A DNA stretch of 64,000 nt from assembly GCA_032433765.1 (NCBI GenBank), contig JAVIAB010000041.1:81339928-81403927 (forward strand). Direction: 5' to 3'. Under the pieces are notes generated by a model. The model ran no database searches and was not told the origin of the DNA. It saw only the letters and a program-made list of their open reading frames with translations. This document shows, piece by piece, positions 36,115 through 46,900 of this stretch. The DNA comes from Megaustenia siamemsis. Its lineage: Eukaryota > Mollusca > Gastropoda > Stylommatophora > Ariophantidae. Position numbers and translations under genes: made by a program. Within the stretch, counting starts at the first letter, position 1; the number at the start of each line of letters is the position of its first letter.

Positions 36115-37003
36115 GGAACACTGCGCCACGAGGGGCGAGGATAACCCACATGTTCGAACACGGCGCCACGAGGGGCGAGGATAACCCACATGTTCGAACA
36201 CGGCGCCACGAGGGGCGAGGATAACATACATGTTCGAACACGGCGCCACGAGGGGCGAGGATAACCCACATGTTCGAACACGGCGCCACGAGGGGCGAGG
36301 ATAACCCACATGTTCGAACACGACGCCACGAGGGGCGAGGATAACCCACATGTTCGAACACGACGCCACGAGGGGCGAGGATAATCCACATGTTCGAACA
36401 CGACGCCACGAGGGGCGAGGATAACATACATGTTCGAACACGACGCCACGAGGGGCGAGGATAACCCACATGTTCGAACACGACGCCACGAGGGGCGAGG
36501 ATAACCCACATGTTCGAACACGACGCCACGAGGGGCGAGGATAACCCACATGTTCGAACACGACGCCACGAGGGGCGAGGATAACCCACATGTTCGAACA
36601 CGACGCCACGAGGGGCGAGGATAACATACATGTTCGAACACGACGCCACGAGGGGCGAGGATAACCCACATGTTCGAACACGACGCCATGAGGGGCGAGG
36701 ATAACCCACATGTTCGAACACGACGCCACGAGGGGCGAGGATAACCCACATGTTCGAACACGGCGCCACGAGGGGCGAGGATAACATACATGTTCGAACA
36801 CGGCGCCACGAGGGGCGAGGATAACCCACATGTTCGAACACGGCGCCACGAGGGGCGAGGATAACCCACATTTTCGAACACGGCGCCACGAGGGGCGAGG
36901 ATAACCCACATTTTCGAACACGGCGCCACGAGGGGCGAGGATAACCCACATTTTCGAACACGGCGCCACGAGGGGCGAGGATAACCCACATTTTCGAACA
37001 CGG
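36115..37003. repeat. 40-bp CpG-rich minisatellite, about 22 copies
   Basis: The unit is TGTTCGAACACGGCGCCACG then AGGGGCGAGGATAACCCACA. Each copy holds about five CpG sites, the palindrome TTCGAA, and GGCGCC or its GACGCC variant. Blocks share variants: GGCGCC at both ends, GACGCC in the middle (36320-36730), and TTTTCGAA only at 36870-37000. Three minus-strand frames stay open for about 300 codons only because a 120-bp triple unit has no stop. Confidence 0.97.
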
Positions 37004-39945
37004 CCGTAGTCGGTCATAGCAACAATCAGTTAAAGATGGTCGGTCATAGGAGCAATCAGTTAAAGATGGTCAGTCATAGGAGCAATCAGTTAAAGATGGT
37101 CGGTCATAGAAGCAATCAGTTAAAGATGGTCGGTCATAGAAGCAATCAGTTAAAGATGGTCGGTCATAGGAGCAATCAGTTAAAGATGGTCGGTCATAGA
37201 AGCAATCAGTTAAAGATGGTCAGTCATAGAAGCAATCAGTTAAAGATGGTCAGTCATAGAAGCAATCAGTTAAAGATGGTCGGTCATAGAAGCAATCAGT
37301 TAAAGATGGTCGGTCATAGAAGCAATCAGTTAAAGATGGTCAGTCATAGAAGCAATCAGTTAAAGATGGTCAGTCATAGAAGCAATCAGTTAAAGATGGT
37401 CGGTCATAGAAGCAATCAGTTAAAGATGGTCAGTCATAGGAGCAATCAGTTAAAGATGGTCGGTCATAGAAGCAATCAGTTAAAGATGGTCAGTCATAGA
37501 AGCAATCAGTTAAAGATGGTCGGTCATAGGAGCAATCAGTTAAAGATGGTCAGTCATAGAAGCAATCAGTTAAAGATGGTCAGTCATAGGAGCAATCAGT
37601 TAAAGATGGTTGGTCATAGGAGCAATCAGTTAAAGATGGTTGGTCATAGGAGCAATCAGTTAAAGATGGTTGGTCATAGGAGCAATCAGTTAAAGATGGT
37701 TGGTCATAGGAGCAATCAGTTAAAGATGGTTGGTCATAGGAACAATCAGTTAAAGATGGTTGGTCATAGGAGCAATCAGTTAAAGATGGTCAGTCATAGA
37801 AGCAATCAGTTAAAGATGGTTGGTCATAGAAGCAATCAGTTAAAGATGGTTGGTCATAGGAGCAATCAGTTAAAGATGGTCAGTCATAGAAGCAATCAGT
37901 TAAAGATGGTTGGTCATAGGAGCAATCAGTTAAAGATGGTCAGTCATAGAAGCAATCAGTTAAAGATGGTCAGTCATAGAAGCAATCAGTTAAAGATGGT
38001 CAGTCATAGAAGCAATCAGTTAAAGATGGTTGGTCATAGGAGCTATCAGTTAAAGATGGTCGGTCATAGGAGCAATCAGTTAAAGATGGTCGGTCATAGG
38101 AGCAATCAGTTAACGATGGTTGGTCATAGAAGCAATCAGTTAAAGATGGTTGGTCATAGGAGCAATCAGTTAAAGATGGTCGGTCATAGGAGCAATCAGT
38201 TAAAGATGGTCGGTCATAGGAGCAATCAGTTAAAGATGGTCGGTCATAGGAGCAATCAGTTAAAGATGGTCGGTCATAGGAGCAATCAGTTAACGATGGT
38301 TGGTCATAGAAGCAATCAGTTAAAGATGGTTGGTCATAGAAGCAATCAGTTAAAGATGGTCGGTCATAGGAGCAATCAGTTAAAGATGGTCGGTCATAGC
38401 AATAATCAGTTAAAGATGGTCGGTCATAGGAGCAATCAGTTAAAGATGGTCGGTCATAGCAATAATCAGTTAAAGATGGTCGGTCATAGAAGCAATCAGT
38501 TAAAGATGGTCAGTCATAGAAGCAATCAGTTAAAGATGGTCGGTCATAGGAGCAATCAGTTAAAGATGGTCAGTCATAGAAGCAATCAGTTAAAGATGGT
38601 TGGTCATAGAAGCAATCAGTTAAAGATGGTCGGTCATAGAAGCAATCAGTTAAAGATGGTCGGTCATAGAAGCAATCAGTTAAAGATGGTCGGTCATAGG
38701 AGCAATCAGTTAAAGATGGTCGGTCATAGAAGCAATCAGTTAAAGATGGTCGGTCATAGAAGCAATCAGTTAAAGATGGTCGGTCATAGCAACAATCAGT
38801 TAAAGATGGTCAGTCATAGAAGCAATCAGTTAAAGATGGTCGGTCATAGGAGCAATCAGTTAAAGATGGTCGGTCATAGGAGCAATCAGTTAAAGATGGT
38901 CAGTCATAGAAGCAATCAGTTAAAGATGGTCGGTCATAGGAGCAATCAGTTAAAGATGGTCAGTCATAGAAGCAATCAGTTAAAGATGGTCGGTCATAGG
39001 AGCAATCAGTTAAAGATGGTCAGTCATAGAAGCAATCAGTTAACGATGGTTGGTCATAGAAGCAATCAGTTAACGATGGTCAGTCATAGAAGCAATCAGT
39101 TAACGATGGTCGGTCATAGCAATAATCAGTTAAAGATGGTCGGTCATAGCAATAATCAGTTAAAGATGGTCGGTCATAGGAGCAATCAGTTAAAGATGGT
39201 CGGTCATAGCAATAATCAGTTAAAGATGGTCGGTCATAGCAATAATCAGTTAAAGATGGTCAGTCATAGCAATAATCAGTTAAAGATGGTCGGTCATAGC
39301 AATAATCAGTTAAAGATGGTCGGTCATAGCAATAATCAGTTAAAGATGGTCGGTCATAGCAATAATCAGTTAAAGATGGTCGGTCATAGCAATAATCAGT
39401 TAAAGATGGTCAGTCATAGCAATAATCAGTTAAAGATGGTCGGTCATAGAAGCAATCAGTTAAAGATGGTCGGTCATTGCAATAATCAGTTAAAGATGGT
39501 CAGTCATAGAAGCAATCAGTTAAAGATGGTCGGTCATAGGAGCAATCAGTTAAAGATGGTCAGTCATAGAAGCAATCAGTTAAAGATGGTCAGTCATAGA
39601 AGCAATCAGTTAAAGATGGTCAGTCATAGAAGCAATCAGTTAAAGATGGTCGGTCATAGAAGCAATCAGTTAAAGATGGTCGGTCATAGAAGCAATCAGT
39701 TAAAGATGGTCAGTCATAGAAGCAATCAGTTAAAGATGGTCAGTCATAGAAGCAATCAGTTAAAGATGGTCAGTCATAGAAGCAATCAGTTAAAGATGGT
39801 CGGTCATAGAAGCAATCAGTTAAAGATGGTCGGTCATAGCAATAATCAGTTAAAGATGGTCAGTCATAGAAGCAATCAGTTAAAGATGGTCGGTCATAGG
39901 ACAGGAGCTATCAGTTAACGGTGGTCGATCATAGGACAGGAGCTA
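37004..39945. repeat. 30-bp minisatellite, about 97 copies, uninterrupted phase
   Basis: The unit is AGCAATCAGTTAAAGATGGT plus CGGTCATAGG. It keeps exact 30-bp phase from about 37010 to 39900, which gives a 960-codon open frame of a 10-residue word (VGHRSNQLKM). There is no splice or domain support for translation. Variants are few (CGG/TGG/CAG before TCATAG; AGAAGC/AGGAGC/AGCAATAAT), and the AGCAATAAT type clusters at 39110-39440. Confidence 0.98.
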
Positions 39946-40301
39946 TCAGTTAACGAACACTTCGATGATTGTTGGAATGACGGCAGAGCGGATATGGAAC
40001 TGACTGGACTGCGGTGACGTCAATCCGAACTAAAGTCTTTGTTTGAAAGTTCCCTGGAGTTGGGAACTGCGGGCTGTCAAGTTCTTGGTCAGCTCTTGTT
40101 GAGCATTGATGCCATTGGCAGTTCGGATCGACTCATTCTTAACTAGGACAGGAAAGATCCCTATCAGAAACTGAGGAAAACACACAGCCTGCAATATTGT
40201 TTCGTTGGTCAGATTTTTTATTTCTTAAAATCAAACAACAACATTGCGACATCAACATTATTTTGTTTTCTTCTTGCTGATTGTCCATGTCCATCACGCA
40301 G
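39946..40301. other. Unique intronic spacer before a gene B exon
   Basis: Non-repetitive intron sequence ending in the acceptor of the next exon (CATCACGCAG). The region 40215-40301 is T-rich and serves as the polypyrimidine and branch region. I see no other element here. Confidence 0.55.
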
Positions 40302-40425
40302 GCCAGAGCATTGTGCAGCGACCCGGAGCCAGGAAGCGTTTTTCTATTGGAGAACCTATCCTTCCATCCAGAGGAGGCTGGGCGTGGTATAGATGACAAT
40401 GGGAAACCGTTTACATGTACCAAAG
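40302..40425 (+). CDS. Gene B exon: third part of the PGK-like N-domain
   Basis: The acceptor CATCACGCAG (ending 40301) opens phase 0, and the donor AAAG|GTAATG (40426) closes in phase 1. It encodes ARALCSDPEPGSVFLLENLS, then FHPEEAGRGIDDNGKPFTCTK. It matches PGK A..P..GSV.LLENLRFH.EEEG.G.D..GN very well. The invariant arginine of LENLRFH, a 3-phosphoglycerate ligand, is serine here. The frame stays open past the donor for about 17 units of the following repeat, to a TGA at 41010-41012, so downstream donors would remain in frame. Confidence 0.87.
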
Positions 40426-41535
40426 GTAATGATTGGCTGTTGGGGACATGTACGAAAGGTAATGATTGGCTGTTGGGGACATGTTTCAAAGGTAATGATT
40501 GGCTGTTGGGGACATGTACGAAAGGTAATGATTGGCTGTTGGGGACATGTTTCAAAGGTAATGATTGGCTGTTGGGGACATGTACCAAAGGTAATGATTG
40601 GCTGTTGGGGACATGTACCAAAGGTAATGATTGGCTGTTGGGGACATGTACCAAAGGTAATGATTGGCTGTTGTGGACATGTACGAAATGTAATGATTGG
40701 CTGTTGGGGACATGTACGAAAGGTAATGATTGGCTGTTAGGGACATGTACCAAAGGTAATGATTGGCTGTTGGGGACATGTACGAAAGGTAATGATTGGC
40801 TGTTGGGGACATGTACGAAAGGTAATGATTGGCTGTTGGGGACATGTACCAAAGGTAATGATTGGCTGTTGGGGACATGTACGAAAGGTAATGATTGGCT
40901 GTTGGGGACATGTACGAAAGGTAATGATTGGCTGTTGGGGACATGTACGAAATGTAATGATTGGTTGTTGGGGACATGTACCAAAGGTAATGATTGGCTG
41001 TTGAGGACATGAGTGAAGGGTAATGATTGGCTGTTGGGAACATGTACCAAAGGTAATGATTGGCTGTTGAGGACATGAGTGAAAGGTAATGATTGGCTGT
41101 TGGGAACATGTATGAAAGGTAATGATTGGCTGTTGGGAACATGTTCCAAAGGTAATGATTGGCTGTTGGGAACATGTATGAAAGGTAATGATTGGCTGTT
41201 GGGAACATGTATGAAAGGTAATGATTGTCTGTTGATGACTTGTATGAAAGGTAATGATTGTCTGTTGATGACTTGTATGAAAGGTAATGATTGGCTGTTG
41301 ATGACTTGTATGAAAGGTAATGATTGGCTGTTGATGACTTGTATGAAAGGTAATAATTGACTGTTGATGACTTGTATGAAAGGTAATGATTGACTGTTGA
41401 TGACTTGTATGATAGCTAATGATTGGCTGTTGATGACTTGTATGATAGCTAATGATTGGCTGTTGATGACTTGTATGATAGCTAATGATTGGCTGTTGAT
41501 GACTTGTATGATAGCTAATGATTGGCTGTTGGGGA
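40412..41535. repeat. 33-bp minisatellite made from an exon end and its splice donor, about 34 copies
   Basis: The unit is ACATGTACCAAAGGTAATGA plus TTGGCTGTTGGGG. The first 14 bases of the first unit are the last 14 bases of the 40302-40425 exon, followed by its donor. About thirty copies keep GTAATG; the last four (from about 41405) have CTAATG instead. The unit is 11 codons, and the plus frame continuing the exon reads GNDWLLGTCTK repeatedly until 41012. Copies after 41000 carry new variants (GAACATGTATG, GATGACTTGTATG). Confidence 0.97.
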
Positions 41536-41689
41536 TGTAGTTGTTTTCCTGTTGGTGTTTACAGAACAACCTGTTATTGTTCCTTCAGTTAGTGTTAAAC
41601 ACAGCCCACTATAGATTATCTTAGACCTGAGAGATTAGAGGGAAATTCTGGAAAATCTCAAACTAGCTTTCCCATAAAAAACCCGCTAA

Positions 41690-41812
41690 CAAAACATGGC
41701 TGGGTGAACCTTGAAGCCGTAGATAAATATCGAACCTGACTTCTTCTCTATAGTGGTCCAGTTCACTAACCACTGAACTACCAATCCAACCACTTGTGCT
41801 AGTTCACTTCGC
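41690..41812 (-). mobile_element. tRNA-derived SINE-like element, antisense
   Basis: On the minus strand an A box TAGTTCAGTGG (complement at 41770-41780) is followed by a B box GGTTCGATATT (complement at 41726-41736), about 35 bp apart as in tRNA genes. The sequence after the B box, GGTTCACCCAG, matches the complement of a string near 1058, which suggests a shared family. It is not a foldable tRNA gene. It sits in the intron just before the 41958 exon; a GTGTGTGCG simple repeat lies between (41838-41880). Confidence 0.5.
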
Positions 41813-41957
41813 TAACCAGCCAGCTATCAGGGTCCCATTGTGTGTGCGTGTGTGTGTGCGTGTGTGTGTGCGTGTGCGTTCGTAGATTTGTCGCTCACTA
41901 CATGATGGTATTATATCTTCTACTCATGTTTTTCCCGGCATGCCATTGTTGGTACAG

Positions 41958-42070
41958 AGAAAGTGGAAGCCTTCCGGACCGAGTTCTTCCACCTGACTGA
42001 CACTTACGTCATCGACTCTTTCATGGAACTGGCGGCTATGACCAACACAACAATCGGTTATCCTAACCAG
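41958..42070 (+). CDS. Gene B exon: fourth part of the PGK-like N-domain
   Basis: The acceptor TTGGTACAG (ending 41957) and donor CCAG|GTACTT (42071) define 113 bases, phase 1 in and phase 0 out. It encodes EKVEAFRTEFFHLTDTYVID, then SFMELAAMTNTTIGYPNQ. KVEAFR..F..L.D.YV.D.F matches PGK KIEAFR..L.KLGDVYVNDAF. Active PGK continues GTAHRAHSS, whose His and Arg contact substrate; here MELAAMTNTT replaces it. Together the five exons give 203 codons with continuous phase. The continuation is either the weak 43788 candidate or lies beyond the window. Confidence 0.85.
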
Positions 42071-42159
42071 GTACTTTCTTCTTTGGGTTTGTTCGTTTAC
42101 TTTGTACTCGTTGATAGATATTCAACTCTCTACTGAATGTTGACACTCGCCGATGCCAA

Positions 42160-43733
42160 CGTGTTGAAACGTGTTGGGCACAGTAGACAAAGTGTTTCGT
42201 TGATGCCAACGTGTTGGGCACAGTAGACAAAGTGTTTCGTTGATGCCAACGTGTTGGACACAGTAGACAAAGTGTTTCGTTGATGCCAACGTGTTGGACA
42301 CAGTAGACAAAGTGTTTCGTTGATGCCAACGTGTTGAAACGTGTTGGGCACAGTAGACAAAGTGTTTCGTTGATGCCAACGTGTTGGACACAGTAGACAA
42401 AGTGTTTCGTTGATGCCAACGTGTTGGACACAGTAGACAAAGTGTTTCGTTGATGCCAAACTGTTGGACACAGTAGACAAAGTGTTTCGTTGATGCCAAA
42501 CTGTTGGACACAGTAGACAAAGTGTTTCGTTGATGCCAACGTGTTGGACACAGTAGACAAAGTGTTTCGTTGATGCCAACGTGTTGGACACAGTAGACAA
42601 AGTGTTTCGTTGATGCCAACGTGTTGGACACAGTAGACAAAGTGTTTCGTTGATGCCAACGTGTTGGACACAGTAGACAAAGTGTTTCGTTGATGCCAAC
42701 GTGTTGGACACAGTAGACAAAGTGTTTCGTTGATGCCAACGTGTTAGGCACAGTAGACAAAGTGTTTCGTTGATGCCAACGTGTTGGACACAGTAGACAA
42801 AGTGTTTCTTTGATGCCAACGTGTTGCACACAGTAGACAAAGTGTTTCGTTGATGTCAACGTGTTGGACACAGTAGACAAAGTATTTCGTTGATGCCAAC
42901 GTGTTGGACACAGTAGACAAAGTGTTTCGTTGATGCCAACGTGTTGGGCACAGTAGACAAAGCGTTTCGTTGATGCCAACGTGTTGGGCACAGTAGACAA
43001 AGCGTTTCGTTGATGCCAACGTGTTGGGCACAGTAGACAAAGTGTTTCGTTGATGCCAACGTGTTGAACACAGTAGACAAAGTGTTTCGTTGATGCCAAC
43101 GTGTTGGACACAGTAGACAAAGTTTTTCGTTGATGCCAACGTGTTGGACACAGTAGACAAAGTGTTTCGTTGATGCCAACGTTTTGGGCACAGTAGACAA
43201 AGTGATTCGTTGATGCCAACGTGTTGGACACAGTAGACAAAGTGTTTCGTTGATGCCAACGTGTTGGACACAGTAGACAACGTTTTTCGTTGATGTCAAC
43301 GTGTTAGACACAGTAGACAAAGTGATTCGTTGATGCCAACGTGTTGGGCACAGTAGACAAAGTGATTCGTTGAGGCCAACGTGTTGGGCACAGTAGACAA
43401 AGCGTTTCGTTGATGCCAACGTGTTGGGCACAGTAGACAAAGTGATTCGTTGAGGCCAACGTGTTGGGCACAGTAGACAAAGCGTTTCGTTGATGCCAAC
43501 GTGTTGGGCACAGTAGACAAAGTGTTTCGTTGATGCCAACGTGTTGGGCACAGTAGACAAAGTGTTTCGTTGATGCCAACGTGTTGGGCACAGTAGACAA
43601 AGTGTTTCGTTGATGCCAACGTGTTGGACACAGTAGACAAAGTGTTTCGTTGATGCCAACGTGTTGGACACAGTAGACAAAGTGTTTCGTTGATGCCAAC
43701 GTGTTGAACACAGTAGACAAAGTGTTTCGTTGA
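42160..43733. repeat. 40-bp minisatellite, about 39 copies
   Basis: The unit is GTGTTTCGTTGATGCCAACG then TGTTGGACACAGTAGACAAA. Two copies have a 10-bp insertion (GTGTTGAAAC, near 42165 and 42330). GGGCAC and GGACAC variants form blocks, and 43320-43470 has a repeating AGTGATTCGTTGAGGCC pattern. Minus-strand frames of 144-372 codons are artefacts. Confidence 0.98.
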
Positions 43734-43787
43734 TGCACCCATTGCCTAAGATAAAAAAGTCGGAGATGATCGACGGATATTCCTCAG

Positions 43788-43922
43788 AAACGAGTAACCC
43801 GAGACCAAGATGAGAGCTCTTCCACTGAACATGCTTCAGGAAAAATACCCCAGAGGTACATGCTTGTAACAGACGGTTGCACAAATGAAGCACAAAGAAG
43901 GGAGGAAGTGGCATCTATATAA
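43788..43922 (+). CDS. Weak candidate terminal exon of gene B
   Basis: An acceptor-like GGATATTCCTCAG (ending 43787) opens a phase-0 frame compatible with the 42070 donor. It reads KRVTRDQDESSSTEHASGKI, then PQRYMLVTDGCTNEAQRREE, and stops at TAA 43920-43922 inside the first 26-bp repeat unit. The hydrophilic peptide has no resemblance to PGK, and no AATAAA was seen downstream. If real, the protein would be a truncated N-domain. The stretch may equally be unique intron sequence. Confidence 0.18.
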   Translation, partial: KRVTRDQDESSSTEHASGKIPQRYMLVTDGCTNEAQRREEVASI

Positions 43923-46900
43923 CCTGCCAGACAGTGCCATCTATATAACCTACCAGACAGTGCCATCTATATAACCTACCAGACAGTGCCATCTATATAA
44001 CCTACCAGGAAGTGCCATCTATATAACCTGCCAAACAGTGCCATCTATATAACCTACCAGACAGTGCCATCTATATAACCTACCAGACAGTGCCATCTAT
44101 ATAACCTACCAGACAGTGCCATCTATATAACCTACCAGACAGTAACATCTATATAACCTACCAGACAGTGTTATCTATATAACCTACCAGACATAGCCAT
44201 CTATATAACCTACCAGAAAGTGCCATCTATATAACCTACCAGGAAGTGCCATCTATATAACCTACCAGACAGTAACATCTATATAACCTACCAGACAGTG
44301 ACATCTATATAACCTACCAGACAATAACATCTATATAACCTACCAGACAGTAACATCTATATAACCTACCAGACAGTGTTATCTATATAACCTACCAGAC
44401 ATAGCCATCTATATAACCTACCAGAATGTGCCATCTATATAACCTACCAGGAAGTGCCATCTATATAACCTACCAGACAGTAACATCTATATAACCTACC
44501 AGACAGTGACATCTATATAACCTACCAGACAATAACATCTATATAACCTACCAGACAGTAACATCTATATAACCTACCAGACAATAACATCTATATAACC
44601 TACAAGACAGTAACATCTATATAACCTACCAGACAATAACATCTATATAACCTACCAGACAGTAACATCTATATAACCTACCAGACAGTGACATCTATAT
44701 AACCTACCAGACAGTAACATCTATATAACCTACCAGACAATAACATCTATATAACCTACCAGACAGTAACATCTATATAACCTACCAGACAGTAACATCT
44801 ATATAACCTACCAGACAATAACATCTATATAACCTACCTGACAATAACATCTATATAACCTACCAGACAGTAACATCTATATAACCTACCAGACAGTAAC
44901 ATCTATATAACCTACCAGACAGTGACATCTATATAACCTACCAGACAGTAACATCTATATAACCTACCAGACAGTGACATCTATATAACCAACCAGACAA
45001 TAACATCTATATAACTAATCAGACAATATCATCTATATAACCAACCAGACAATAACATCTATATAACCTACCAGACAGTAACATCTATATAACCTACCAG
45101 ACAATAACATCTATATAACCTACCAGACAATAACATTTATATAACCTACCTGAGAATAACATCTATATAACCTACCTGACAATAACATCTATATAACCTA
45201 CCAGACAATAACATCTATATAACCTACCAGACAATAACATCTATATAACCTACTAGACAATAACATCTATATAATCTACATGACAATAACATCTATATAA
45301 CCTACCTGACAATAACATCTATATAACCTACCAGACAAAAACATCTATATAACCTACCTGACAATAACATCTATATAACCTACTAGACAATAACATCTAT
45401 ATAACCTACATGACAATAACATCTATATAACCTACCAGACAGTAACATCTATATAACCTACCAGACAGTAACATCTATATAACCAACCATCCAATAACAT
45501 CTTTATAACCTACCAGACAGTAACATCTATATAACCTACCCGACAGTAACATCTATATAACATACAAGAAAATAACATCTATATAACCTACCAGACAAAA
45601 ACATCTATATAACCTACCAGAGAATAACATCTATATAACCTACCTGACAATAACATCTATATAACCTACCTGACAATAACATCTATATAACCTACCAGAC
45701 AATAACATCTATATAACCTACCAGACAATAACATCTATATAACCTACTAGACAATAACATCTATATAACCTACCAGACAATAACATCTATATAACCTACC
45801 AGACAATAACATCTATATAACCTACCAGACAATAACATCTATTTAACCTACCAGACAATAACATCTATATAACCTACCAGACAATAACATCTATATAACC
45901 TACCAGACAATAACATATATATAGCCTACCTGACAGTAACATCTATATAACCTACCAGACAGTGACATCTATATAACCTACCTGACAATAACATCTATAT
46001 AACCTACCAGACAATAACATCTATATAACCTACCTGACAATAACATCTATATAACCTACCTGACAATAACATCTATATAACCTACCAGACAATAACATCT
46101 ATATAACCTACCAGACAGTGACATCTATATAACCTACTTGACAGTGACATCTATATAACCTACCAGACAATAACATCTATATAACCTACCAGACAGTGAC
46201 ATCTATATAACCTACCAGACAGTGACATCTATATAACCTACCAGACAATAACATCTATATAACCTACCAGACAATAACATCTATATAACCTACCAGACAA
46301 TAACATCTATATAACCTACCAGACAATAACATCTATATAACCTACCTGACAATAACATCTATATAACCTACCAGACAATAACATCTATATAACCTACCTG
46401 ACAATAACATCTATATAACCTACCAGACAATAATATCTATATAACCTACCAGACAGTGACATCTATATAACCTACCAGACAGTGACATCTATATAACCTA
46501 CCTGACAATAACATCTATATAAACTACCAGACAGTAACATCTATATAACCTACCTGACAATAGCACCTATATAACCTACCAGACAATAACATCTCTATAA
46601 CCTACCAGACAGTGACATCTATATAACCTACCTGACAATAACATCTATATAACCAACCAGACAATAACATCTATATAACCTACCAGACAGTAACATCTAT
46701 ATAACCAACCATCCAATAACATCTATATAACCTACCACATCTATATAACCAACCTGACAATAACATCTATATAACCAACCAGACAATAACATCTATATAA
46801 CCTACCAGACAGTAACATCTATATAACCAACCATCCAATAACATCTATATAACCTACCAGACAGTAACATCTATATAACCTACCAGACAATAACATCTAT

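Noticed and set aside
37036..39918. 960-codon open frame
   Set aside because: It is a 10-codon tandem word from the 30-bp minisatellite. It has no splice context or domain and lies inside a gene B intron.
40139..41569. 476-codon minus-strand frame
   Set aside because: It is the antisense of the 33-bp donor repeat and of the PGK-like exon.
28770..42070. Ordinary active glycolytic PGK gene
   Set aside because: The conserved substrate-site Asn, His and Arg motifs are replaced in all four exons, so a canonical enzyme is unlikely.
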